A DNA stretch of 64,000 nucleotides from Terriglobia bacterium (GTDB lineage: Bacteria; Acidobacteriota; Terriglobia; Bryobacterales; Bryobacteraceae), in NCBI GenBank assembly GCA_020073265.1, contig JAIQFN010000010.1, forward strand, positions 57,709-121,708, given 5' to 3'. The notes beneath the pieces are model-generated. The model was given only the letters and a program-made list of their open reading frames with translations, had not been told where the DNA came from and searched no databases. Position 1 is the first letter of the stretch. Every line of letters begins with the position of its first letter. Of this stretch, positions 17,401 to 25,669 are shown one piece after another. Made by a program: the position numbers and the translations under genes.

Positions 17401-17433
17401 AGCTGGAAAGGGCACAACTAGCCCCTTCCAGCT
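17401..17433 (-). terminator. Rho-independent terminator after the 119-residue gene
   Basis: A 13-bp stem (17401-17413 with 17421-17433, one mismatch) closes a 7-nt loop. Read on the minus strand it is followed directly by a T-rich run (TTTTGCTTTT). It lies 28 nt beyond the stop of the small secreted protein at 17462, as expected for its terminator. Confidence 0.75.
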
Positions 17434-17461
17434 TTCGATTCTCGATGACTGGTGCTTGAGA

Positions 17462-17821
17462 CTAAGTCGACTTCTTGGCGGTGACGGTACGCGGTTCGCC
17501 GCGCGGTCCCGCGATGGTCAGCTCGATGGACTCGCCGGCTACTTTCCCGGTGTACTTGGTGGTAAACGAGTTGCCATTGAATTCGCGCGTGACCTCGAAC
17601 GAGATGTTGTCGCCGTCCACTTTTCCATTGGAGATTTCCACCGGGCCGCCACGGCCGCCATCCAGGGTTCCGCTCAGGGCGCTGCCGGATGCCTTGAGGG
17701 TCATTGTGTTGGTTACTGCGCCATTGCGACCCTGGGTCTCGAAAGTCCACTTGCCGGTAGCGTCGGCGGCCAATGCAACCACCGCCAGCGCACAGGCCAG
17801 CAAAACTAAATAAATCTTCAT
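17462..17821 (-). CDS. Small secreted beta-rich protein
   Basis: 119 residues with a Sec signal peptide (MKIYLVLLACALAVVALAADA; cleavage near 18-20). The mature part is short and beta-rich: TGKWTFETQGRNGAVTNTMTLKASGSALSGTL, GKVDGDNISFEV, YTGKVAGESIELTI. This pattern recurs in acidobacterial secreted hypotheticals of about 120 residues. An AGGAGAGG ribosome site precedes the ATG. It is likely monocistronic, with its own terminator at 17401-17433. No catalytic motif is visible and no function is assigned. Confidence 0.83.
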   Translation of the reverse strand: MKIYLVLLACALAVVALAADATGKWTFETQGRNGAVTNTMTLKASGSALSGTLDGGRGGPVEISNGKVDGDNISFEVTREFNGNSFTTKYTGKVAGESIELTIAGPRGEPRTVTAKKST

Positions 17822-17922
17822 GTCCTCTCCTCTTTTTGGGATTCCAATCCCAGTGTTAATGATGGCAGACCGAAGACGGATGTTACACGTGGGGAACGTA
17901 AAGAAGCGTAAGAACAGGCGAC

Positions 17923-18846
17923 TCAGGAATGCGGTTCGTGCTCATGCTCGTGGGTAGCGACCAGGATGGTGCAGGGCGCTTCGGAGAGGGCGCACTTGGT
18001 GTGCTCAAACTGGACGGTGGTGTGGTGGATGTGAAACGTACACAGTAACTCGTTGATCCGTTGGAGGATAGAATTGCTCTCCGAGGGCGGCATGTCCTCG
18101 ATCAACACGTGACAGCTCAAGGCGTGCGCGCTCGATCCCAGGCTCCAGATGTGCAGATCGTGGACATCGATCACCCCCTCGACCTTCCGCATGGCTTCCA
18201 TCACGCGGTTCAATTCCATGCCGCGCGGGAGGCCTTCGAGCAGCACGTTCAGCGATTCCTGGATGATGTCCCAGGCGGTCCAGATGATGAGCGCGCCGAT
18301 CAGGACGGACAGCAGCGGGTCGATGACGTTCAGCCCGGTGAAATGAATCAGCACCGCGGCGGCGACAATGGCCAGCGAGCTGATGGCGTCGCCCATCATG
18401 TGCAGGAAGGCGGCCCGGATATTCAGGTCGTGGTCTTTGTCGCGATGCAGTCCCCACATGACTGCGCTGTTGAGCGCCAGCGCCGCCAGCGCGACCCAGA
18501 ACATGGTCCATTCCGCGACGTGACGCGGATGCAGGAAGCGCTGCCAGGCCTCGTAGAAGATAAAGACGGCGACGCCCATCAGCGTGAGTGCGTTGACAAA
18601 CGCCGTCAGGACCCCGGCGCGGTGGTAGCCGTATGTCTTGACGCTGTCGGCGGGCCTGGATTCCAGGTACAGGCCGATGGAGGCCAACACCAGCGACAAT
18701 GCGTCGGTGAAGTTGTGGCCCGAATCGGATATGAGCGCCAGGCTGCCGGCGCGGATCCCGGCGATCAGTTCGATGAGAACGAACAGGACCGTGGCCAGGA
18801 ACGACCACTTCAGGATCTGTCCGGTTTCATGCTTATGCCGGTGCAC
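17923..18846 (-). CDS. czcD: Cation diffusion facilitator (zinc/cobalt exporter, CzcD type)
   Basis: 307 residues starting with GTG at 18846 (GGAG site upstream). Six transmembrane helices are predicted. The transport site is formed by the HxxxD pairs in TM2 (DSGHNFTDALSL) and TM5 (LHMMGDAISSL), the His/Asp set typical of zinc transporters. The cytoplasmic C-terminal domain (VEGVIDVHDLHIWSLGSSAHALSCHVLIED) is standard. Both termini are histidine-rich (MHRHKHE and HEHEHEPHS), which fits metal binding. It exports Zn2+, Co2+ or Cd2+ in exchange for protons. Confidence 0.93.
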   Translation of the reverse strand: MHRHKHETGQILKWSFLATVLFVLIELIAGIRAGSLALISDSGHNFTDALSLVLASIGLYLESRPADSVKTYGYHRAGVLTAFVNALTLMGVAVFIFYEAWQRFLHPRHVAEWTMFWVALAALALNSAVMWGLHRDKDHDLNIRAAFLHMMGDAISSLAIVAAAVLIHFTGLNVIDPLLSVLIGALIIWTAWDIIQESLNVLLEGLPRGMELNRVMEAMRKVEGVIDVHDLHIWSLGSSAHALSCHVLIEDMPPSESNSILQRINELLCTFHIHHTTVQFEHTKCALSEAPCTILVATHEHEHEPHS

Positions 18847-18876
18847 GAGGTCTCCGCTAGTTTTATCTTAACAATC

Positions 18877-18917
18877 GCCGGCTGAAGGCCGGCTGCAGCC
18901 AGGATTGGCTGCCCCAC
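18877..18917 (+). repeat. Double-hairpin repeat, copy A
   Basis: Two adjacent perfect hairpins: GCCGGC-TGAAG-GCCGGC and GCAGCC-AGGATT-GGCTGC, followed by CCCAC. The CCCAC end lies 4 nt from the tldE stop codon at 18922 (minus strand), so in the tldE transcript the element follows the stop directly. Related copies are at 24912-24950 and 36865-36904. Confidence 0.85.
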
Positions 18918-18921
18918 GCGC

Positions 18922-20292
18922 TCAGAACCGCGTAACTTCGGTGAAATGGAAATCCCGCACTTTCATCGCGGGGACAACCATGTCGAAAGTCTCCTCGCCT
19001 GAAGCGCGGCGCGAGGGCGACAGCGCATCCACGTTGTTAAGCAGCTCGATGATGCTCTGGTTGAAGCGGAAATTCCGCAGGCCGGCCACCACCCGGCCGC
19101 TCTCAATCAGGAACGTGCCGTCGCGAGTCATTCCGGTCATGATCTTCTCGTAGGGATCCACTTCGCGGATGTACCAAAGGCGCGTCACCAGAATGCCGCG
19201 ATCGATGGACGCGATCATCTGCTCGACCGAAGTGTCGCCGCCCGCGATCACGATGTTCAACGGAGCTTCGCCGATCTCGTTCGGCAGCGGAAAACCGTGG
19301 CCGGTGGGCTGGACGCCGGCACGTTGCGCGCTGGCCCGCGCGTAGGCCACTTCGCGAGGCACGCCGGCTTCCACCAGCGTCAGCTTGCGCCGGCGCACGC
19401 CCTCGCCGTCGAACGGGACTCCGGCCTGCAGCGGATGCGCGACGTCGTCGGAAATGTGAATATTCTCGCCGAACAGTTTGGCGCCCAGGCGATCCGTCAG
19501 GAAGCTGCGCTTGTCGTTGAGCGCGGTGGCGCTGAAATCGCCGAACATCTGGCCCACCAGGTCGAGCACGGCCGCCGGTTCCAGCACCACCGTGTAGCGG
19601 CCCGGCGGAACCTCCCGCGGACTGCGCGACAACCGGGCCTTTTCCGAAGCGCTGCGCGCCAGGGCAACCGGATCGAAATCCTGGCGAGCCACCGCCGATG
19701 CCTTGGCCCATCCCGAGCTGTCGTCCGCCATGGAGGTGATCGAAAACTGCGCCAGCGTTTCCTGATGCCAGGCGGCCACGCCTCGAGAATTCAGGATGGC
19801 TTCCATGGTCTGGCCGGTGGAATAGATGCCAGCCGCGGTCTGGCCGGCGCCCTCCACCAGCCGGATCGCCTCGGTCACCGCTCGCGCGCGATCGCCCGGC
19901 GTGGCCTCGGCCGTAGCCTGGTTGAAGCGCTCCAGCCGAGGGATCGCGGAGGGCTCTGTCAAGGGCAGGACATCCGAATCGGGCGCCACCGACTTGGCTA
20001 GCGCGATGGCCTGTTCCACGGCGTTGCGGATGGAGCCGGCATCGAATCGATTGGTGGTGGCGCGCGCCGTCCGGTGATCCAGCAGCACGCGGATGGAGAG
20101 CCACTGCGCCTGCTCGGCCACGTTCTGATGGATGGTGTTGTTGGCAAATCGCGTGAGCGCGTCGCGGTGCGCGGCCACCAGCGCCTCGACGTCGGACACT
20201 CCGAATGACTGGGCGGCTTGCTGGGCGATCCCGAAAAGTTCGCGGCACCGCTCGAGCGAAAGCATCGGCGCCGCGCTGGATTCATCCGCCAT
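18922..20292 (-). CDS. tldE: TldE/PmbA-type metalloprotease subunit
   Basis: ATG 20292 gives 456 residues of the PmbA/TldE family: the N-terminal part matches the TldD/E fold (VEALVAAHRDALTRFANNTIHQNVAEQ, RARATTNRFD) and the C-terminal part has GEAPLNIVIAGGDTSVEQMIASIDRGILVTRLWYIREVDP and ESGRVVAGLRNFRFNQS. TldE lacks the HExxxH site, which is supplied by TldD; together they form a heterodimeric peptidase that degrades unfolded small peptides and matures RiPPs such as microcin B17. It overlaps the tldD stop by 11 nt. Confidence 0.92.
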   Translation of the reverse strand: MADESSAAPMLSLERCRELFGIAQQAAQSFGVSDVEALVAAHRDALTRFANNTIHQNVAEQAQWLSIRVLLDHRTARATTNRFDAGSIRNAVEQAIALAKSVAPDSDVLPLTEPSAIPRLERFNQATAEATPGDRARAVTEAIRLVEGAGQTAAGIYSTGQTMEAILNSRGVAAWHQETLAQFSITSMADDSSGWAKASAVARQDFDPVALARSASEKARLSRSPREVPPGRYTVVLEPAAVLDLVGQMFGDFSATALNDKRSFLTDRLGAKLFGENIHISDDVAHPLQAGVPFDGEGVRRRKLTLVEAGVPREVAYARASAQRAGVQPTGHGFPLPNEIGEAPLNIVIAGGDTSVEQMIASIDRGILVTRLWYIREVDPYEKIMTGMTRDGTFLIESGRVVAGLRNFRFNQSIIELLNNVDALSPSRRASGEETFDMVVPAMKVRDFHFTEVTRF

Positions 20293-21751
20293 ACGCGGCT
20301 CCGATCGCAATATCGTGAAAGCGCGCGGGGCTGGCGCCGTGGCCGGTTCCGATCACCTGCTCGGGCTGGCCCTTGCCGCAGTTCGGCACGCCCCACAGAA
20401 CCCAGTGGTCGCGATTGGCGACCGCCGAACAGGCGTTCCAGAATTCCGTGGTGATGCCGCTGTAAGTCGGATTCTTGAGCATGCGCACGCGTTGGCCGTC
20501 GCGGATCTCCCAGGCGATCTCGCAGCCGAACTGGAAATTGTAGCGCTTGTCGTCGATGGACCAGCTCCGGTTGGTCTCCATGTAGATGGCTTTGCTCACA
20601 CCGCCGAAAACTTCCTCAATGGTCTGCTCGCCGGGAAGCAGGCTGACGTTGGTCATGCGGATGAGCGGCAGGCGCGCCCAGCCTGTCGCGCGCATGGTTC
20701 CGTTCGAGCGCGTCTGGCCGATCGCGGCAGCGGTCTCGCGCGAGGTCATGTAGCCCACGAACTGGCCGGCTCGTATGATGTCGGCCCGCTGCGCCGACAC
20801 GCCTTCGTCGTCGAAAGCGAACGTCCCCAGACCCGGGCCGTGCTCCAGCCGCGCATCGCACACCGCGTTCACCAGCTCAGATCCGTAGCGCAGCGTGTTC
20901 AACTTGTCGAGAGTGAGAAAGCTCATGCCGGCGTAGTTGGCCTCTGAGCCGAGCACGCGGTCGAGTTCGATGGGGTGGCCGATGGATTCGTGAACCTGCA
21001 GTCCGAGCTGGCTTCCGTCCAGGATCAAATCGAACCGGCCTTCCGGGCACTGGTCGGCCGAATGCAGCGCCACCGCCTGTTCGGCGACGCGCGGCGCATG
21101 TTCGAGCAGCGCCAGCTCCTGGATCAGCTCGTAGCCTTTCAACTGATGCTGGCCGCCGAACGAATTCGGATAGGACCGCTTCTGGATCTCGTCCTCGTGG
21201 AAGCTGAGCGCTTCGAAGCCCGCGCCGCTGGTGGTGCGCGTTTGATCGATCACGCTGCCAAGCGAAGAAACGAACACCTGCCGGTCCCGGTGGAAACCCA
21301 TGGAGGTTTGCGCCAGCGTGATGCCCGGATTGCGCCGCAGTTCGGCATCGACCGCGAGCAGCAGGCCGAGCTGCTCCTCCACGCTGACCGAGAATGGATC
21401 GATGCGGCAAGGCGAGACCCAGACGGCTTCGTGCTTCTCTTCGGGCGCCAGCGCGACGTCGCGTTTCTTGGCCAGCGCGCTGGAGCGTGCGATTTCGATG
21501 GCCAGCTTGGCGGCGGATTCAACACCGGCCTTGGTCAGTTCGTCGGTGGCCGCGAATCCCCAACAGCCCTCCGCCAGCACGCGGATTCCGAGTCCCTGCG
21601 ATTCGGCGCTGGACACCTGGCCCGGCCGCCCGTTCTTGGTGGAAAGCTCGCGCTCGCGGCTCTCGATGACGCGGACATCCGCATAGCTGACGCCCGGCCG
21701 GAGGGCGAAGTCGAGCGCCTGGAGCGCTAGCTGCTTCATGCTTACCAGCAT
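20282..21751 (-). CDS. tldD: TldD-type zinc metalloprotease subunit
   Basis: 489 residues with the HExxxH site HESIGHPIELDR, plus AQTSMGFHRDRQVFVSSLGS, GAGFEALSFHEDEIQ, FAFDDEGVSAQRADII and the C-terminal CGKGQPEQVIGTGHGASPARF. It is the catalytic partner of TldE (next gene, 11-nt overlap). ATG 21751 is used here; ATG 21739 (four residues shorter) is equally possible as neither has a clear ribosome site. No RiPP precursor was seen next to it, so the pair probably serves peptide turnover. Divergent from the DUF4136 gene. Confidence 0.94.
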   Translation of the reverse strand: MLVSMKQLALQALDFALRPGVSYADVRVIESRERELSTKNGRPGQVSSAESQGLGIRVLAEGCWGFAATDELTKAGVESAAKLAIEIARSSALAKKRDVALAPEEKHEAVWVSPCRIDPFSVSVEEQLGLLLAVDAELRRNPGITLAQTSMGFHRDRQVFVSSLGSVIDQTRTTSGAGFEALSFHEDEIQKRSYPNSFGGQHQLKGYELIQELALLEHAPRVAEQAVALHSADQCPEGRFDLILDGSQLGLQVHESIGHPIELDRVLGSEANYAGMSFLTLDKLNTLRYGSELVNAVCDARLEHGPGLGTFAFDDEGVSAQRADIIRAGQFVGYMTSRETAAAIGQTRSNGTMRATGWARLPLIRMTNVSLLPGEQTIEEVFGGVSKAIYMETNRSWSIDDKRYNFQFGCEIAWEIRDGQRVRMLKNPTYSGITTEFWNACSAVANRDHWVLWGVPNCGKGQPEQVIGTGHGASPARFHDIAIGAAYGG

Positions 21752-21798
21752 ACTGATGACGCACGCACTTGTGCCCGGCCTGTGATAGAGTCACGTTC

Positions 21799-22299
21799 AT
21801 GAACAGACTGGTACTGGGGTTACTGGTAGCGTTGGCGGCCTACGGACAGAAGGTCACGGTGGAGTTCGACCAGAGCGTGGACTTCTCGAAATACAAGACC
21901 TTCGCGATTCGCAACGGCCGGTTGAGCAGCAAGAATCCCGCGCTCAACAGCGAATTGACCAGAAAGCAGATCGAACACGACATCGAGCGCGCCTTGAGCG
22001 CCAAGGGTCTCGAGCTGGGCGGCGACCGGACGGATCTGAACGTTCGCTTCACGCTCGGATCGGCGCGCCGCGTGGAGACCGAGGCGTATCCGGCCGGCTG
22101 GCGCGGCTTCGGCACGCGGATCGTGCGAGTGCCTTACGCCGAGGGCACGCTGGTGATCGATCTGCGCGACCCCAGCACGCGTTCGCTGGTGTGGCGCGCC
22201 ATCGCGACCGATGAGCAGCGCGATCCCAACAAACTCCAGGGCAAACTGGACAACATGGTGAAGAAAAGCTTCGACAAGTACCCGCCCAAGACCAAGTAG
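21799..22299 (+). CDS. DUF4136-family secreted protein
   Basis: From ATG 21799, 166 residues: signal peptide MNRLVLGLLVALAAYGQ, then the DUF4136 pattern KVTVEFDQSVDFSKYKTFAIRNGR, ELTRKQIEHDIERALSAKGLEL, TDLNVRFTLG, YAEGTLVIDLRDPSTRSLVWRAIATDE and a C-terminal VKKSFDKYPPKTK. Members are small periplasmic or outer-membrane proteins of unknown role; many are lipoproteins but no lipobox is seen here. It converges with the ADOP permease gene, leaving only 10 nt. Confidence 0.85.
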   Translation: MNRLVLGLLVALAAYGQKVTVEFDQSVDFSKYKTFAIRNGRLSSKNPALNSELTRKQIEHDIERALSAKGLELGGDRTDLNVRFTLGSARRVETEAYPAGWRGFGTRIVRVPYAEGTLVIDLRDPSTRSLVWRAIATDEQRDPNKLQGKLDNMVKKSFDKYPPKTK

Positions 22300-22309
22300 G
22301 TGCGCGCGG

Positions 22310-24829
22310 TCATTCGTCGCGCAACGCTGTGATCGGGTCCACCAGCGCCGCTCTGCGCGCGGGCAAGTAACAGGCCAGCAGAGAAACTCCGGCCAGCAGC
22401 AGCGGGGCCGCCGCAATCGCTACTGGGTCCGCTCCACTCACCTTGAACAGAAAGCCTGACAGAACCCTGCCCAGCGCGAGCGACAACGCCAGACCAATTC
22501 CGATTCCCACCGCCGTCACCGCCAGGCCCTCGCGCAGGATCATGCGTAGCGTATCTCCGGCGCTGGCTCCCAGCGCCATGCGGATGCCGATTTCGCGCGT
22601 GCGCCGAGCCACCGTGTAAGCTCGCACGCCGTACAAACCCACCATCGCCACCAGCAGCGCCACCACGCCGAACACCGCGAACATGCGCGCGCCAGTCCGC
22701 ACGATCCAAACATCGAAGCTCCCCTCCAGATGTTCATTGAGCGTCTTGAGCGCGAGAATCGGCATCCGGTTGTCCACCGATTGAATCGCTTTGCGCACGG
22801 TTTCGAGCATCCGTGCCTCCGCCTCGCGGCCGGACGCCGCCACGCGCAAGTGAATGTTCATGTCGGACTGATACTCCTGCGGGAATGGCACATACAGGTG
22901 CGGCTCGAATTCGTTTCCATACGCATGTTCCCGCACTCGCGCCACCACTCCCACCACTTCGGCTTCGCGAGTCTGATGCGTGGCGTCATCCAGGAACACA
23001 CGGACCCGCTGGCCTAATGCATCGCCATTCGGCCACAGGCGGGCGGCGGTGGTCTGATCGAGGACGACGACGCTCGCGCCTCGATTGCCAGCAGCCTCCG
23101 CCGGCAGGAAGGAACGGCCTCGCAGCAGCGGGATTCCGAGCGTCTTGAAGTAGTCCGCATCGACCATGTTGAAGCTGCAATCGATCTTGGTGCCGGGGCT
23201 GGCAGGATCGTCACCGGCCCTCTGGATGTTTCGGCCCAGCGAAAGCATGCCGAACGGAACGGTGGCAGCCACGCTGGCCGATTCGACACCCGGAACACCG
23301 CGCAGCCGGTTGAGCAGCGTGGCATAAATCTCTCGGCCGCGCGCCTGGTCGTAACCGGCCAGGCTGGGGTCCACTTCGGCGACTACTTCGGAGTCCAGCC
23401 GAAAACCCGGATCGGCGCCGGCCACCTGGCGGGAGCTGCGCACGAAAAGTCCGGCCGCGAAAAGCAGCGCCAGCGACAGCGAGATCTGGCTCATCACCAG
23501 AATGTTCCGCCGCGAGAACAGGCGCCGGAGTTTGCCGGAGACGGTCAGCGAGTTGTCGCCTTCCTTGAGGTCCGAGACCAGATCCGGTTTGGACAGGCTG
23601 AAGGCCGGCCCCAGACCGAACAGCAGCGTGCTTAGCACGCAGAACGCCATGGTCGCGGCCAGAACGCGCAGGTCCGGTCCGCCGTTGAACACGATATCGA
23701 CGGGCGCGAGACGCGAGAACGAGCTGACCAGCAGGGTCGTGCTCCAATAGGCGACCGCCAGGCCCGCTGCGCCGCCGAGCAAGGCCAGAATCAGGCCCTC
23801 GGAGAAAAGCTGTTGCAGTATGTTCCGGCGTCCGGCGCCCAGCGCGAGCCGGATCGCGATCTCTTTCTTACGGGCCGCGCCGCGCGCCAGCATCATGTTG
23901 GCCACGTTGAGCGATGCGATCAGCAACACCACGCCGGCCATGGAGAGCAGCAGCGCGGCGGCGACCATCAGTTGATTGTCCGATTGCGGGCGGGTGGAGA
24001 TACTCAGCCGCGAGAGCGGCCGAGCGATGAAGGTCTGATCCTTGTTCTCGGCCGGGTACGCCTGTTCCAGGCGCGAGGCGGCGAGAGCGAGCTGTGCATC
24101 GGCGGCGGCGCCGCTGAGGCCGGGCTTCAACCGGCCCACCAGAATGAGCGCATGATGGTCGCGCACGCCGAGCGGGCGTCCGTGCCCTTCGAAATCGTTT
24201 ATCACCGCTTCATACATTCCCAGCGGGATGTACAAATCCGGACTGATCATCGCCGTGGTTCCGGTGAACCCTTCCGGTGCGATTCCGACCACGGTGAAGA
24301 CTCGTCCATTGACGCGCAGCGTCCGGCCCAGCATCTGCGGATCGGAGCCTTTCTTTTGCCAGAACGAGTAGCTGACGATGGCCACTGGAATCGCGCTGCC
24401 CGGGCGCTCCTCGGCCGCAGTGAACGCCCGGCCCCGGTAGAGCTGGACTCCCAGCGTCGCGAAATAATTCGACGAAACGATGTCGGCGAACACGCGGCGC
24501 GTCAGGTCGCCGTCGGTCAAACCGACCAGGCCCATGTTGTGCGCCAGCAGGCTGGTGAAGACCGTGTTCTGCTCCCTGAGATCGACGTAGTTGGGATACG
24601 AGAAGGCGCGATACGAATCCGGCTTGCGGGAGTCCCGGCTGAAGCAACCCGCCAACTGCTCGGGCTTTTCGAGCACCAGCGGCTTCAGCAGAAATGCGTT
24701 CACCAGGCTGAAGATCGCAGTGTTGGCTCCGATGCCCAGCGCCAGAACGGCGGCCGCGGCCAGCGCAAAGCCGGGCTTGTTCAACAGCGTCCGAATGCCG
24801 TAACGCAGATCCCGATACAGTGTGCTCAC
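22310..24829 (-). CDS. ADOP-type FtsX/MacB orphan permease
   Basis: About 839 residues from GTG 24829 (GAGGA site 7 nt upstream; TTG 24853 is an alternative). It shows the duplicated architecture of acidobacterial duplicated orphan permeases: a first helix with LALGIGANTAIFSLVNAFLLKPL, a MacB-like periplasmic core (VGIAPEGFTGTTAMISPDLYIPL), an FtsX block (VANMMLARGAARKKEIAIRLALGAGRRNIL), then a second core and second FtsX block (VARRTREIGIRMALGASAGDTL) ending YLPARRAALVDPITALRDE. No ATPase is encoded nearby. Such proteins are thought to work with unlinked MacB-like ATPases; substrates are unknown. Confidence 0.92.
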   Translation of the reverse strand: MSTLYRDLRYGIRTLLNKPGFALAAAAVLALGIGANTAIFSLVNAFLLKPLVLEKPEQLAGCFSRDSRKPDSYRAFSYPNYVDLREQNTVFTSLLAHNMGLVGLTDGDLTRRVFADIVSSNYFATLGVQLYRGRAFTAAEERPGSAIPVAIVSYSFWQKKGSDPQMLGRTLRVNGRVFTVVGIAPEGFTGTTAMISPDLYIPLGMYEAVINDFEGHGRPLGVRDHHALILVGRLKPGLSGAAADAQLALAASRLEQAYPAENKDQTFIARPLSRLSISTRPQSDNQLMVAAALLLSMAGVVLLIASLNVANMMLARGAARKKEIAIRLALGAGRRNILQQLFSEGLILALLGGAAGLAVAYWSTTLLVSSFSRLAPVDIVFNGGPDLRVLAATMAFCVLSTLLFGLGPAFSLSKPDLVSDLKEGDNSLTVSGKLRRLFSRRNILVMSQISLSLALLFAAGLFVRSSRQVAGADPGFRLDSEVVAEVDPSLAGYDQARGREIYATLLNRLRGVPGVESASVAATVPFGMLSLGRNIQRAGDDPASPGTKIDCSFNMVDADYFKTLGIPLLRGRSFLPAEAAGNRGASVVVLDQTTAARLWPNGDALGQRVRVFLDDATHQTREAEVVGVVARVREHAYGNEFEPHLYVPFPQEYQSDMNIHLRVAASGREAEARMLETVRKAIQSVDNRMPILALKTLNEHLEGSFDVWIVRTGARMFAVFGVVALLVAMVGLYGVRAYTVARRTREIGIRMALGASAGDTLRMILREGLAVTAVGIGIGLALSLALGRVLSGFLFKVSGADPVAIAAAPLLLAGVSLLACYLPARRAALVDPITALRDE

Positions 24830-24911
24830 TCGATTGTCCTCGCTTGAGTGCAATACGCAGCCGGGCGGGGAAAGTTCCCAAGTGGTGCCAATCCTGGCCG
24901 GCGTCTTCCGA

Positions 24912-24950
24912 GCCGCCTGAAGGCGGCTGCAGCCTGAAAGGCTGCCCCAC
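24912..24950 (+). repeat. Double-hairpin repeat, copy B
   Basis: Stem 1 is GCCGCC-TGAA-GGCGGC and stem 2 GCAGCC-TGAAA-GGCTGC, then CCCAC. The CCCAC end is 3 nt from the stop codon of the metallophosphoesterase remnant (24954, minus). A half-site GCCAATCCTGGCC in the opposite direction lies just upstream at about 24888-24900. Confidence 0.8.
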
Positions 24951-24953
24951 GGC

Positions 24954-25234
24954 TTATGGCATTTTCGGGCGGGCGCTTTGGAGGATGTGCGCGACCCAAT
25001 CGGCGTGCGGGAGTCGGCAACCCGAAAGCGCTTTCAGCTCGCGGTCGACGTCATACTTCACGCGCCGGATCGCAGGCTTGGAATCGTCCAGCAAAAGGTA
25101 GGCAGCGCTGCGAATGTAGGAGCGATGGATATGCCCGTAGACGGCCACCGGGTGGCCACGGCCATCTCCTCGATCACGGCAAACAGCGATTGCAGGTTGG
25201 GCGATGCCTTCGCGAACTCCTGGAGGGAATGCGC
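24954..25234 (-). pseudogene. Decayed metallophosphoesterase fragment
   Basis: Only the C-terminal third of a calcineurin-like phosphoesterase remains. One frame reads AHSLQEFAKASPNLQSLFAVIEEMAVAT (about 25234-25150); the match then moves to another frame, VAVYGHIHRSYIR, which carries the conserved GHIHR metal-binding motif, so there is a frameshift near 25150. Next to it SAAYLLLDDSKPAIRRVKYDVDRE follows directly, without the glycine-rich NTGSVG-type segment expected in the family, indicating an internal deletion of roughly 15-20 codons. The N-terminal catalytic half is absent, and the STAS gene ends 4 nt before the remnant begins. Non-functional. Confidence 0.7.
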
Positions 25235-25238
25235 AGGA

Positions 25239-25607
25239 TCAGCTCGCCTGTTTGCTGGCCTGCGTCTCTCGCAGCGCTTCGAAAGCGGACTCGACGCTGG
25301 GATAGATGGGCATCACATTGGCCAGCCGCGTCAGTTCCAGCACTTCTCGCACGCGGCGGTTCAGGTTGGCAAGCACGAATCGGCCTCTGGGGTTCCTCAG
25401 AATGCTGGTGTAGATCGCGATGAGGAAGCCGATTCCGGTGGAATCGATGTAATCCACCTGGCTGAAGTCGGCCAGCACTTTGCATGAACCGGAACTCTTG
25501 AGTTCGTCGGTCTTGGCGCGCAAGTACGATGAGTCGCGCCCGGTGGCGAAGCGCCCGTGCAGACGCAAAACGCAAACATCCCCTTGATTCTCAAATTCGA
25601 CCAGCAT
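25239..25607 (-). CDS. STAS-domain anti-sigma factor antagonist
   Basis: 122 residues covering one STAS domain: VCVLRLHGRFATGRDSSYLRAKTDEL, then CKVLADFSQVDYIDSTGIGFLIAIY with the phosphorylatable serine (Ser56) in DSTGIG, and RFVLANLNRRVREVLELTRLANVMPIYPSVESAFEAL. In this family the domain binds a partner kinase/anti-sigma factor and is switched by serine phosphorylation. No RsbW-like kinase or sigma factor is adjacent, so its partner is encoded elsewhere. A G-rich AGGGG site lies about 6 nt upstream of the ATG. It is followed by a decayed metallophosphoesterase. Confidence 0.9.
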   Translation of the reverse strand: MLVEFENQGDVCVLRLHGRFATGRDSSYLRAKTDELKSSGSCKVLADFSQVDYIDSTGIGFLIAIYTSILRNPRGRFVLANLNRRVREVLELTRLANVMPIYPSVESAFEALRETQASKQAS

Positions 25608-25669
25608 GACTGCCCCTAAGTAATGCTACTACAGCGGGACTGTCGGTGGTTGGAAGAATCGCGCGCGGC

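Noticed and set aside
21759..21785. Possible degenerate half of the 50-bp repeat (GCACGCACTTGTGCC)
   Set aside because: Only the first stem is partly kept and the second hairpin is missing; too weak to list.
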